In this document: positions 1-11,899 of the stretch, piece by piece | How the letters are laid out: each line of letters starts with the position of its first letter | Position numbering within the stretch: the stretch's first letter is position 1 | From: Ashinkailepas kermadecensis | Lineage: Eukaryota > Arthropoda > Thecostraca > Neolepadidae | Length of the DNA: 64,000 bases | Assembly (NCBI GenBank): GCA_034440615.1 | Contig: JAOTOM010005184.1 | Coordinates: 1,680,501-1,744,500 of the forward strand | Direction: 5' to 3' | Program-made: the position numbers and the translations under genes | The notes under the pieces: generated by a model | What the model was told of the DNA's origin: nothing | The model's input: only the letters and a program-made list of their open reading frames with translations | Databases searched by the model: none

Positions 1-231
1 GAAAATTCTCAACCTTAAAAAAGAAACCTAACTGAGCCTAACCTAACCTAAGCTGATTTTGAATACAAAATTAAATTTTTTTGTGAACGTTTTTGTACTT
101 TTTGTTTTGGAAGCTTTCGGGTATTATTGTGCTTTAAGGTGGGAACAAGAAAAGTTGTATGGGCGCTGTATGACCAACGCAGTCAATGCGCCCATAAACC
201 CAAATAGCCAACCAACCAACCCAGAAAGATG
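1..231. other. unannotated A/T-rich sequence at window start
   Basis: No gene was recognised here. There is a short run of CCTAAC-type motifs near position 35-50, a motif that recurs near 58.3-58.45 kb. It is not the pentamer telomere repeat, so no telomere is claimed. Confidence 0.5.
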
Positions 232-540
232 TAAGCTGTACTTCCACAGCGGAGGGAATTCCAACTATTTTATTTGTTTTTGCACACAATTTTACATTTT
301 TCAGCAAAGGTGGAGAGTCAGTCCACTATCTAATCCAAATCTATTTCTATTCAGTACAAAATGTGCTGGTTAACATCAATGTTTCTTCTTAGCATGGTGT
401 TTTTCATTTTTTCCCTTTAGCTTTCTTATCAGCGTACAATAGCATAGGTTATTGGGGGGGGGGCAAATCAACATTGGGGGCAAGATCAACATTGGTGGGG
501 CCATAGCCCCCACAAAAGGATACAAATCGACGCCCCTGCA
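232..540 (-). mobile_element. interspersed G-rich-ended transposon fragment, copy A
   Basis: This copy shares a long stretch with two others (about 768-1065 and 2010-2331). In order they have a segment around 'gtcagtccactatctaa', a pyrimidine run, a G-run with 'caaatcaacattggggg', and an end that reads CAGGGGCGTCGATTTG on the minus strand. The shared abrupt right border followed by unrelated sequence is what marks an element end. The end resembles the CAGGGG-type termini of hAT-like non-autonomous elements, but no left terminus or target-site duplication was found, so the superfamily is not assigned. Confidence 0.6.
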
Positions 541-632
541 TACATGCATGATTTTGCACTTATCAAAATTTAATTTCAACTGCCATTTTTGGACCACTTC
601 ACAAGCTCTTCTAAGTCTTTCTGCAGCATGTA

Positions 633-760
633 CCTAGGTGCCTAGGTACCAGGCAAGTATCAAGCTGATAGTGTGATGAGTGGGCTGTTGAGGTTAATTA
701 TAGTTTGTATATCCACACTCTCAATGATAACTGATTGTTGTTCACGGGACTGGATTGTAT
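633..760. repeat. diverged direct repeat, first copy
   Basis: The stretch with 'taggtacc', 'caagctgat' and 'ataattatagtttg'-like text recurs at about 1706-1830. It therefore precedes both copy B and copy C of the neighbouring transposon fragment, and the local duplication is longer than the G-rich end alone. Confidence 0.55.
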
Positions 761-767
761 GCAAGTT

Positions 768-1065
768 TGACAATGATAATTGGTTTTTGTGCACACCATT
801 TTGAATTTTGTAGCAAAAGGTGGAGAGTCAGTCCACTATCTAACCCAAATCTGTTTTGTTTAATTACAAAATGTGCTGGTTAACATCAACTACATTTTCT
901 ATGTAGTTGATGTTAACATCATCTACATTTTCTTTTTTCCTTCAACATTTTTATGAGCATAAAAATAGCAAATGTTATTGGGGGGCCAAATCAACATTGG
1001 GGGGGCCAAGATCAACACTGGTGGGGCCCTGGCCCCCACAAAAGGATACAAATCGACGCCCCTGC
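768..1065 (-). mobile_element. interspersed G-rich-ended transposon fragment, copy B
   Basis: This is the same family as 232-540. It ends with the same right border (minus-strand CAGGGGCGTCGATTTG). It uniquely carries a perfect 17-bp inverted repeat, gttaacatcaactacat at 879-895 and its complement at 901-917, separated by 5 bases. Copies A and C do not have this hairpin. Confidence 0.6.
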
Positions 1066-1705
1066 CATCTAGACATTAGGGGGATATCCCCATCCTAGCC
1101 CTGCCTCAAGCGCCTAACTATATCACACAAACTATAACGTAAAATTCCCTTTACGTAAACGTCCACATGCCTGCACCTTGATCGCAAACACCCTCTTTTA
1201 TAGTCAGACATGTAACGTACTCGCTTCAAAGGTGGTGCAAATGACCTCTGTGGTCCGGTACGCCTGAAAAAAGTCACTCCCCCATGCAGTGAAATTGAAA
1301 CTTGCCTGATGCTTCCAATTTCTGCAATATACGAATAAAAAACTGTGACGTCATCAAGGTTTGAATGCGAACTTTGGTGTACCTTTTAAAATAATGATAT
1401 TTTGCGGCGTTTAATAACGGTGTTTTTGCGGCGTACGAGACATTGGTCTTGTCCACGGTTCTTCCTTGTCAAGGCTATTTCTCTTGTATAGCATTGGTCG
1501 TGTATGACTGTAAGGTTTGCTTAAAAGTCATGTGAGCCATAGCTTTCTTTTTTATTCTTTTAGGAATACTAATTATAATGCAGTGGCCATGCAGCTTCTT
1601 GCTGACTTTTATCTGTCATGGTATCATAAGCTGGCAGATTTGCCCACACATGGCTCTCGTTTTCCCCATATCAATATTGAATGCATGCATTGTCATTGGG
1701 CATTT

Positions 1706-1830
1706 AGGTAGGTACCTAGGTAAATATCAAGCTGATGGTGTGATAGGTGGGCTGCTGAAGATAATTATAGTTTGCATATCCACAATCTCAAGGATGATTG
1801 TCATTGTTCTTTACTGGACAATGCAAGTTT
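1706..1830. repeat. diverged direct repeat, second copy
   Basis: This matches 633-760 with scattered substitutions: the 'aggtacctagg' motif, 'atcaagctgatggtgtgat', then a stretch with 'ataattatagtttgc'. It shows that the unit duplicated between 0.6-1.07 kb and 1.7-2.33 kb is longer than the transposon end. Confidence 0.5.
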
Positions 1831-2009
1831 GACAATGACTGGAAATTAAGAATGGATTTTTTCCTGTTTAAGCTCATATGCGTGTGGTTTTGCCATTGGT
1901 GGTGTGTACAAACATCAGTATGACAATCCAATTGTTGTTTTGTGGCTTAACATTAAAAAAAGACAATCTGGTTTAAAATGCATCATCAGCGAATCTTAAC
2001 ATTTTATGT

Positions 2010-2331
2010 CGTAAGTTTTCCTTGCACAGTGGAGGGAAATCTAGCTATTTTGTTTTTTTGCACATAATTCTGAATTGTGTAGCAAAAGTTGGATACTCAG
2101 TCCACTATCTAATCCAAATCTGTTCTTTTTCAGTACAAAATGTACTGGTTAACATCAACTAGGTTTTCTATGTACCTAACACAGTGTTTTTCTTCTTTTT
2201 TTCCTTTAGCTTTTTATCAGCATAAAAATACCATGGGTTATTTGGGGGCCCAAATCAACATTGGGGGGGCCAAGATCAGCATTGGGGGGGGGCATGGCCC
2301 CCAAAAGGATACAAATCGACGCCCCTGCGTG
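2010..2331 (-). mobile_element. interspersed G-rich-ended transposon fragment, copy C
   Basis: Third copy of the family, again ending at minus-strand CAGGGGCGTCGATTTG (about 2315-2330). It shares the pre-border block 'gtccactatctaatccaaat' with copy A. No open frame longer than about 65 codons overlaps it. Confidence 0.6.
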
Positions 2332-2879
2332 TAGCTCAGAACAGTCCAAAGGGAATCAAATCATGCATGGGTGGACGGTGGCACCGGACTACACTATGTA
2401 TTCACCCGTGTGTTTCCTGAGGGAGGGAATTTCACTATTCCGACAGTGAGCCGGGACTGAGGAAAAGTAATATTAAAGCAACTCGCCAGAGGATAATTCG
2501 GATCTGTCGATTTCCGATACTGTCCCTGATGCTGAATATCATTGGCGCTGCGATAGCAGCACCTCTAGCAACAAACTGCCGTGCAATATACTGGAGACTG
2601 AATTATTTTCAGCGGTTGAATGCGTCTTTTGCATATCAAATGCTGTTGAAGTAAAATGAACTTCACAAACCCAATTTGGTAAGAAAAGACACCAACTTGC
2701 ATTGAAGGATATGCCGAAGTTTTCTCATTTTGCAGCCAAACAATATGAGTCAAGTTAGCTATAACACTTTAGATCTGTTGACTTTACAGTGTCGGATATT
2801 TCCGGTAGCCTGGGTAGAAAGGCACACATTGCAGCTCCGTTTCCGTTCCAGTCATTCCGTGCGGATGACTTTCCAACTG

Positions 2880-3540
2880 TTTGTCCATTTCCACTGGAGC
2901 ATAATCATGCAGGCAGGGTGGGCCTATTTCCACTGAAGCATAATCATGCAGGCATGTTATCCCCATTCCCACTGAAGCATAATCATGCAGGCATGTTATC
3001 CCCATTCCCACTGAAGCATAATCATGCAGGCATGTTCGGCCCATTCCCACCGAAACGTAATCACGCATGCATGGTTGGCCCATTCCTACTGAAGCATGAT
3101 CATGCAGTCATGGTGGGTCAATTCCCACTGAAGCATAATCATGTAGACATGGTGGCCCATTCCAACTGGAGCATGGTCATTCAGACATGGTGGCCCATTC
3201 CCACTGGAGCATGGTCATGCAAGCTTGGTGGCCCCATTCCCACAGGAGAACAGTCATGTAGACATGGTGGCCCATTCCCACTGGAGCATGGTCATATAGA
3301 TATGGTGGTCCCATTCCCACTGGAGCAGGGTCATGTAGAAATGGTGGCCCATTCCCACTGGAGCATGGTCATGCAGGCATGGTGGCCCCATTCCTACTGG
3401 AGCATCGTCATACACACATGGTGGCCCAATTCCTACTGGAGCATTGCCATGCAGACATGGTGGCCCAATTCCCACTGGAGCATGGTCATGTAGACATGGT
3501 GCCCATTCCCACTGGAACATACTCATGCGAGCATGGTGTA
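2880..3540. repeat. minisatellite, 38-39 bp unit, about 17 copies
   Basis: The unit contains 'catgcaggcatggtggccc' followed by 'attcccactggagcat'. Copies diverge by up to about a quarter, and both strands are open across much of the array (about 234 codons on plus, 99 and 90 on minus). The open frames follow from a stop-poor unit. I see no domain, and the periodic peptide has low complexity, so I do not call a gene. Confidence 0.9.
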
Positions 3541-3808
3541 GTGTTATTGCTCGGCAATTACTGACTGATCGACGTGCTTATTTCCTGGCAACCGAAAAAC
3601 TGCGACCGAACATCACCTCTCAGCAGTATTCCACTTCCCACTGAGTGTTTGTGTATTCTCTTTCTTTTGTATTCCCGTCAGTCGACACATCACAGTGCCT
3701 TGACACATAGGTCATGCCTTGACACGGAGACCATGACTAAAGGTCAAAGCTCACACTCATTAAGTAACTAGGTGTGCTTGGTGGTATCTGGCCTCAAGCC
3801 AGAATCTT

Positions 3809-6800
3809 TGGTGCCCGACGCCACTTCTCGGTACTGCCCACAGGGTGGCACCAGACGCCACTCCCCGGTACTATCTATATGGTGGCACCAGACGCCACTT
3901 CCCGGTACTGCCCACAGGGTGGCACCAGACGCCACTCCCCGGTACTGTCTATATGGTGGCACCAGACGCCACTCCCCGGTACTGTCTATATGGTGGCACC
4001 AGACGCCACTCCCCGGCACTGTCTATATGGTGGCACCAGACGCCACCCCCGGTACTATCTATATGGTGGCACCAGACGCCACTTCCCGGTACTGTCTATA
4101 TGGTGGCACCAGACGCCACTCCTCGGTACTGTCTATATGGTAGCATTAGACGCCACTCACTGGCACTGTCTATATGGTGGCACCAGACGCCACTCCCTGG
4201 TACTGTCTATATGGTGGCACCAGACGCGACTCCCCGGTTCTGTCTATATGGTGGCACCAAACGCCACTCCCCGGTACTGTCTATATGGTGGCACCAGACG
4301 CCACTCCCCGGTACTGCCCACAGGGTGGCACCAGACGCCACTCCCTGGTACTGTCTATATGGTGGCACCAGACGCCACTCCCCGGTACTGTCTATATGGT
4401 GGCACCAGACGCCACTCCCCGGTACTGTCTATATGGTGGCATCAGACGCGACTCCCCGGTACTGTCTATATGGTGGCACCAGACGCGACTCCCCGGTACT
4501 GTCTATATGGTGGCACCAGACGCCACTCCCCGGTACTGTCTATATGGTGGCACCAGACGCCACTCCCCGGCACTGTCTATATGGTGGCACCAGACGCGAC
4601 TCCCCGGTTCTGTCTATATGGTGGCACCAAACGCCACTCCCCGGTACTGTCTATATGGTGGCACCAGACGCCACTCCCCGGTACTGTCTATATGGTGGCA
4701 CCAGACGCCACTCCCCGGCACTGTCTATATGGTGGCACCAGACGCCACTCCCCGGTACTGTCCACAGGGTGGCACCAGACGTCACTGCCCGGTACTGTCC
4801 ATAGGGTGGCACCAGACGTCACTCCCCGGTACTGTCTATATGGTGGCACCAGACGCCACTCCCCGGTACTGTCCACAGGGTGGCACCAGACGTCACTCCC
4901 CGGTACTGTCCACAGGGTGGCACCAGACGCCACTTCCCGGTACTGCCTACAGGGTGGCACCAGACGCCACTCCTCGGTACTGTCTATATGGTGGCATCAG
5001 ACGCCACTCACCGGCACTGTCTATATGGTGGCACCAGACGCCACTCCCCGGTACTGTCTATATGGTGGCACCAGACGCCACTCCCTGGTACTGTCTATAT
5101 GGTGGCACCAGACGCCACTCCCCGGTACTGTCTATATGGTGGCATCAGACGCCACTCCCCGGCACTGTCTATATGGCGGCACCAGACGCCACTCCCTGGC
5201 ACTGTCTATATGGTGGCACCAGACGCGACTCCCCGGTACTGTCTATATGGTGGAATCAGACGCCACTCCCCGGTACTGTCCACAGGGTGGCACCAGACAC
5301 CACTCCCCGGTACTGCCTATATGGTGGCATCAGACGCCACTCCCCGGCACTGTCTATATGGTGGCACCAGACGCCACTCCCCGGTACTGTCTATATGGTG
5401 GCATCAGACGCCACTCCCCGGCACTGTCTATATGGTGGCACCAGACGCCACTCCCCGGTACTGTCTATATGGTGGCACCAGACGCCACTCCCCGGTACTG
5501 TCTATATGGTGGCACCAGACGCCACTCCCCGGTATCTCCCGGTACTGTCTATATGGTGGCACCAGACGCCACTCCCCGGTACTGTCTATATGGTGGCACC
5601 AGACGCCACTCCCCGGCACTGTCTATATGGTGGCACCAGACGCCACTCCCCGGTACTGTCTATATGGTGGCATCAGACGCCACTCCCCGGTTCTGTCTAT
5701 ATGGTGGCACCAAACGCCACTCCCCGGTACTGTCTATATGGTGGCATCAGACGCCACTCCCCGGTACTGCCCACAGGGTGGCACCAGACACCACTCCCCG
5801 GTACTGTCTATATGGTGGCATCAGACGCCACTCCCCGGCACTGTCTATATGGTGGCACCAGACGCCACTCCCCGGTACTGTCTATATGGTGGCATCAGAC
5901 GCCACTCACCGGCACTGTCTATATGGTGGCACCAGACGCCACTCCCCGGTACTGTCTATATGGTGGCACCAGACGCCACTCCCCGGTACTGTCTATATGG
6001 TGGCACCAGACGCCACTCCCCGGTACTGTCTATATGGTGGCACCAGACGCCACTCCCCGGTACTGTCTATATGGTGGCACCAGACGCCACTCCCCGGCAC
6101 TGTCTATATGGTGGCACCAGACGCCACTCCCCGGTTCTGTCTATATGGTGGCACCAAACGCCACTCCCCGGTACTGTCTATATGGTGGCACCAGACGCCA
6201 CTCCCCGGTATTGTCTATATGGTGGCACCAGACGCCACTCCCCGGCACTGTCTATATGGTGGCACCAGACGCCACTCCCCGGTACTGTCTATATGGTGGC
6301 ACCAGACGCCACTCCCCCTGGCACTGTCTATATGGTGGCACCAGAGCGACTCCCCGGTTCTGTTCTATATGGTGGCACCAGACGCCACTCCCCGGTACTG
6401 TCTATATGGTGGCACCAGACGCCACTCCCCGGTACTGTCTATATGGTGGCACCAGACGCCACTCCCCGGTACTGTCTATATGGTGGCATCAGACGCCACT
6501 CCCCGGTACTGTCTATATGGTGGCATCAGACGCCACTCCCCGGCACTGTCTATATGGTGGCACCAGACGCCACTCCCCGGTACTGTCTATATGGTGGCAC
6601 CAGACGCCACTCCCCGGTACTGTCTATATGGTGGCACCAGACGCCACTCCCTGGTACTGTCTATATGGTGGCACCAGACGCCACTCCCCGGTACTGTCTA
6701 TATGGTGGCACCAAACGCCACTCCCCGGTACTGTCTATATGGTGGCACCAGACGCCACTCCCCGGTTACTGTCTATATGGTGGCATCAGACGCCACTCCC

Positions 6801-7194
6801 CGGTACTGTCTATATGGTGGCACCAGACGCCACTCCCCGGTACTGTCTATATGGTGGCACCAGACGCCACTCCCCGGTACTGTCTATATGGTGGCATCAG
6901 ACGCCACTCCCCGGTACTGTCTATATGGTGGCACCAGACGCCACTCCCCGGTACTGTCTATATGGTGGCACCAGACGCCACTCCCCGGTACTGTCTATAT
7001 GGTGGCACCAGACGCCACTCCCCGGTACTGCCCTATATGGTGGCACCAGACGCCACTCCCCGGTACTGTCTATATGGTGGCACCAGACGCCACTCCCCGG
7101 TACTGTCTATATGGTGGCACCAGACGCCACTCCCCGGTACTGTCTATATGGTGGCACCAGACGCCACTCCCCGGTACTGTCTACAGGGTGGCAG
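3809..7194. repeat. minisatellite, 37 bp unit, about 91 copies
   Basis: The unit contains 'ggtactgtctatatggtggc' followed by 'accagacgccactcccc'. Most copies are nearly identical. A subset reads 'cacagggtggc' in place of 'tatatggtggc', and occasional units carry a 1-6 bp indel. Because 37 is not a multiple of 3 and the unit has no stop in any plus frame, all three plus frames stay open, one for 1,146 codons. Each frame would give the same 37-residue periodic peptide. There is no start context, splice signal or domain, so this is treated as satellite DNA rather than a gene. Confidence 0.95.
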
Positions 7195-7428
7195 CAGGCC
7201 TATCGGCGCTGTGAAACCCATTAGTAAACCACGCCACCTTTGGCAGGGCGAAGCCAATTCAGGAGCTTGATGTGCGCCATCACTCAATCGGGTGGAAAAT
7301 GGCCCGGTCACGGAAACAATTGCCTCGGTGGAAGCTGAGTGAAACACCCTGGCATATGGGTCAATTGATGCTGCGTAGCTGTGCGCAGTGATGTACGAGT
7401 GACAGTAAAATTGTGTTGGTGTGAGCAG

Positions 7429-9366
7429 GTAACTCTGGCCGTGTGTTGCCGTACGACGGTAACTCTGGCCGTGTGTTGCCATACAGCGGTAACTCTGGCC
7501 GTGTGTTGCCATACTGCGGTAACTCTGGCCGCGTGGTGCCGTCGGCGGTAACTCTGGCCGTGTGTTGCCGTACTGCGGTAACTCTGGCCGTGTGTTGTAC
7601 GGCGGTAACTCTGGCCGTGTGTTGCCGTACGGCGGTAACTCTGGCCGTGTGTTGCCGTACGGCGGTAACTCTGGCCGCGTGGTGCCGTCGGCGGCAACTC
7701 TGGCCGTGTGTTGTACGGCGGTAATTCTGGCCGTGTGTTGCCGTACGGCGGTAACTCTGGCCGTGTGTTGCCATACTGCGGTAACTCTGGCCGCGTGGTG
7801 CCGTTGGCGGTAACTCTGGCCGTGTGTTGCCGTACTGCGGTAACTCTGGCCGTGTGTTGTACGGCGGTAACTCTGGCCGTGTGTTGCCGTACTGCGGTAA
7901 CTCTGGCGTGTGTTGTACGGCGGTAACTCTGGCGGGTTATGGGTAACTCTGGCCGTGTGTTGCCGTACGGCGGTAACTCTGGCCGTGTGTTGCCATACTG
8001 CGGTAACTCTGGCCGTGTGTTGCCGTACTGCGGTAACTCTGGCCGTGTGTTGGTGTGCGGCGGTAACTCTGGCCGTGTGTTGCCATACTGCGGTAACTCT
8101 GGCCGTGTGTTGCCGTACGGCGGTAACTCTGGCCATGTGTTGTCGTAGGGCGGTAACTCTGGCTGTGTGTTGCCATACTGCGGTAACTCTGGCCGTGTGT
8201 TGGTGTGCGGCGGTAACTCTGGCCGTGTGTTGCCATACTGCGGTAACTCTGGCCGTGTGTTGTACGGCGGTAACTCTGGCCGTGTGTTGCCATACTGCGG
8301 TAACTCTGGCCGTGTGTTGCCGTACTGCGGTAACTCTGGCCGTGTGTTGGTGTGCGGCGGTAACTCTGGCCGTGTGTTGGTGTGCGGCGGTAACTCTGGC
8401 CGTGTGTTGCCATACTGCGGTAACTCTGGCCGTGTGTTGTACGGCGGTAACTCTGGCCGTGTGTTGCCATACTGCGGTAACTCTGGCCGTGTGTTGTACG
8501 GCGGTAACTCTGGCCGTGTGTTGCCATACTGCGGTAACTCTGGCCGTGTGTTGTACGGCGGTAACTCTGGCCGTGTGTTGCCGTACTGCGGTAACTCTGG
8601 CCGTGTGTTGCCGTACGGCGGTAACTCTGGCCGTGTGTTGCCATACTGCGGTAACTCTGGCCGTGTGTTGGTGTGCGGCGGTAACTCTGGCCGCGTGTTG
8701 CCGTACGGCGGTAACTCTGGCCGTGTGTTGGTGTGCGGCGGTAACTCTGGCCGTGTGTTGCCGTACTGCGGTAACTCTGGCCGTGTGTTGGTGTGCGGCG
8801 GTAACTCTGGCCGCGTGTTGCCGTACGGCGGTAACTCTGGCCGTGTGTTGGTGTGCGGCGGTAACTCTGGCCGTGTGTTGCCATACTGCGGTAACTCTGG
8901 CCGTGTGTTGCCGTACTGCGGTAACTCTGGCCGTGTGTTGGTGTGCGGCGGTAACTCTGGCCGTGTGTTGCCGTACTGCGGTAACTCTGGCCGTGTGTTG
9001 GTGTGCGGCGGTAACTCTGGCCGTGTGTTGGTGTGCGGCGGTAACTCTGGCCGTGTGTTGCCGTACTGCGGTAACTCTGGCCGTGTGTTGTGGTAACTCT
9101 GGCCGTGTGTTGGTGTGCGGCGGTAACTCTGGCCGTGTGTTGCCGTACTGCGGTAACTCTGGTGCCGTACTGCGGTAACTCTGGCCGTGTGTTGGTGTGC
9201 GGCGGTAACTCTGGCCGTGTGTTGGTGTGCGGCGGTAACTCTGGCCGTGTGTTGCCGTACGGCGATAACTCTGGCCGTGTGTTGGTGTGCGGCGGTAACT
9301 CTGGCCGTGTGTTGCCGTACGGCGGTAACTCTGGCCGTATGTTGCCGAACGGCGGTAACTGGCCAT
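7429..9366. repeat. minisatellite, 30 bp unit (27-30), about 64 copies
   Basis: The unit has a constant core 'ggtaactctggccgtgtgttg' trimmed by a base or so, plus a variable 6-9 bp head: ccatactgc, ccgtactgc, ccgtacggc, gtgtgcggc or tacggc. The heads are arranged in higher-order patterns. A 57-bp pair is repeated three times at 8410-8580, and a 120-bp block occurs at 8641-8760 and again at 8761-8880 with one mismatch. Minus-strand frames of 740 codons and plus frames of up to 422 codons are by-products of the stop-free unit. Confidence 0.95.
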
Positions 9367-11130
9367 ATGCTATCGACTGCCGGATGTCGACTCGACCCTC
9401 GCCCGGATGTCGGCAGCACTATCGACGGTGCAGCCCCCCGACAGGAAAATGGTAATCTTCTTGGCTCATAATGTATCCGAAATCGGTGGGACGGTGGCGG
9501 CTGGTGGAGAAGTTGGTCATGCTGCGGCACGTGTCGGACCTACCTCCCGAGTTTGTGACAAGTTGGAGGTGCTGGGCTGGATGCCGTGGGTCACGGAGCC
9601 TCCAGGTGGTGAGAACATTCTCGATTTTCCACTCACGTGGGGCATGTCAGCTCGCGTCGACGTGGGAGACGAATTGTTGATTTTGGACAAACCACAGAGA
9701 AACTGTGCTGTTTTTAAATGTAAGAACTTACACGTCGTCCGCCGGTGGTGTCCCGACGTCCTGCACTAATTTAGTGGCATGCGGATTGTGAAGACCTGCA
9801 CCGCAGTCTATCGCTCCTGCCACGGGTCATCCTGGACGGCATGGACGTCATCGAGTCTTTTGATTTATGCTTTGCCATGTTGCAGTATATAACCCAGGAT
9901 CATTTTTCCACAGTCTCTCTCTCTGGCGTAGGCTGCCGCCCTAGTTCGGCCACTGGGCGCGCGCTGTACTTCATCTCAATGGGACAGCATTTCGACGGAT
10001 TCTGGGAGGGCCAGCCTCTGTGATTAGGCATATTTCCCAACCTCTGTAAACAGTCAAGCTTCATCCCGACATTTTTATCGGACGACAAAATGAACTACTG
10101 CTCAACATCATTGCCGCCTCTTTTCGAGCTCTCGAGCATGTGATGTAGGTCATGTCGCAACATGTCGCGCTTTACTGTGCTCGAAACGTCACGGTTTTGT
10201 TCCGAGGCCATCATGTGCTTTGAAGTTCGGTGTTTATTAATCATGAGCATAGAACATCGGACGAATATCGGGCGGACGCGGTTTATGAGGATTGACCCTC
10301 TTCGGGTAGTGGGGTGGGCACATATTCCGCCCCCTGCCATCTTGCGGTTTTTCGCTTGTGGCTCCACAATGCTTTGTGATTGGAGCGTGCAGTTCGGTGA
10401 CTCTGCCTATCTTTTTTTTCTTCTACTTTGTGCCAAAGTTTTAGTGTTTAACTCGATCTGAGGCGGCTCCAGGATCGCATACTGGAAGGGTAAAACAATT
10501 GCCCAAAAGTGCCATCGTACGTAGATGAGCCTATTTGGTTTGCAATTCATAACGTAAACGGCTATCCAGAGATACAACGGACGTAGACGAGCCGAACTGT
10601 AAAACATCCCACTAACCTCACTGACAACCCTGCATGAAAGCATGCTTCTACTAACACACTACTAACAACTAGCACGCGGTGGTCGACGTGATAGGCGGTG
10701 TGGACATTGTTGTCCCTCACGGCAAAGACCCCTCGGTGCTCTTCGACAAGGGTAGGTAAGTGCTGGCACCCAGGCAAAATCAACTTTCTCGTCACCTCTC
10801 CTCCAACCCATCTATAAGTTATCTTGCGGAGGAGTAAAGTAAAGCTAGCAACATTAAACATCCTGGAGATGTCCCACGCCCAGCTCCCGCCTTCAGCATC
10901 TTAACGTCGCATACACTATAGCGTAAGACTCCCTTTAGAGTTTAGAGCGGTCGAGATGGCTGTTGTGGTTTTAGCCATCTTCGGTGGCTTGGTGAGAAAC
11001 GTTCTCCTCCCGTACTCCAGGTGGAGCATAGGGCGTGCATTTCTCTTCAATTGTCTGTGGGTTGAAGGTCAGCGGGTGCACCGAACACACATAAGCACGG
11101 GCAGCGAAACCATAGGGTGCGCGGGCGTAG
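9367..11130. other. unique-looking sequence, no gene recognised
   Basis: Open frames here are short (the longest is about 120 codons at 9407-9769, plus) and have no motif I recognise. A TATA-like 'gtatataa' lies near 9885. The block near 10,890-10,950 weakly resembles 1,100-1,160 ('actata.cgtaa..ttccctt'), suggesting an old interspersed repeat. Confidence 0.4.
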
Positions 11131-11154
11131 CCACCATTAACCATCCCCGCTCAT

Positions 11155-11222
11155 GATGTTGTGGCTGTGATAAGCTGTGGCTGTGACATGCTGTGGCTGT
11201 GACAAGCTGTGGCTGTGATACG
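11155..11222. repeat. short tandem repeat, 16 bp unit
   Basis: Four or so copies of 'aagctgtggctgtgac' with single-base changes (atg or aag at the start of the unit). Confidence 0.8.
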
Positions 11223-11639
11223 CACAGGCTGTGTCTACAACATTGGTCCCATTGGCAATACCGGGGAAGAAACATTCTTAGTTGCCCGCCCCCTCCCCCC
11301 TCGCTCACGAACGTCACACTGTAGGGTGATTTTAGTTCGATGCCTCCACAGTGGGGACTCACCCTGTCCGATGTCCAGGGAGCATGGCTTCTGACACGGT
11401 CACGTGACTGCCCGGACTGGTTCTCTTGACCTAACCTAGACATTATAATGTCGATAATTACTATAAAAAAAACAGCGGGGAAAACGAAAAGCAGGATGCC
11501 AAGCCTTGAGTTTAATATCACGTCCCCACTGTAGAATTTCCTGTCGATTCACTCACTGCTATTCCGGAATACTTGAACAATTCCTGCATGTCTAAGCAAT
11601 GTACAGGAATTTGATTTTATAATTACGTTCTTCATCGTA

Positions 11640-11800
11640 CTGTACATCAGATCTACATTACCGCCGCCCCGCGCCAAACACTCGTCGGCGGGGGCGGGGA
11701 CGTGGGCGTATTCAGGGCAGCCACCACTCGGCCAGTATTTAGAGACGACTCCCCCGCCCAACTCGTCGGCGGGGGCGGGGGCGGGGGCGGGGGCGTCTTC
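11640..11800. repeat. GGGGGC-rich block, G-quadruplex potential
   Basis: Runs of 'gggggc' occur near 11,690 and four in a row near 11,768-11,796. At least four G-tracts of five bases separated by single C bases meet the usual sequence rule for a G-quadruplex. The function is unknown. Confidence 0.6.
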
Positions 11801-11899
11801 AGTGTCGGGACGACGGGACGAGGATTTAGAGACGGCCAACACGGTACACACATCGAAATGATCAATCGCCACATCGGCGGCGGGCCGATCGATGGCGCG

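Noticed and set aside
35..50. Telomere-like repeat at the window start
   Set aside because: Only two or three CCTAAC units, not the arthropod pentamer in tandem. The same motif is scattered at 54.2-58.4 kb.
3774..7270. Giant plus-strand open frames (1,146, 1,016 and 796 codons)
   Set aside because: They are produced by a stop-free 37-bp satellite. All three frames give the same periodic peptide, with no domain, start context or splice signal.
7429..9366. CRISPR-like array (constant core, variable heads)
   Set aside because: The variable part is only 6-9 bp, drawn from about five recurring types. There are no unique spacers, no cas genes and a eukaryotic context.
7144..9530. Minus-strand open frames of 740 codons and plus frames of up to 422 codons
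   Set aside because: Shadows of the 30-bp satellite. The peptide is low-complexity and is open on both strands.
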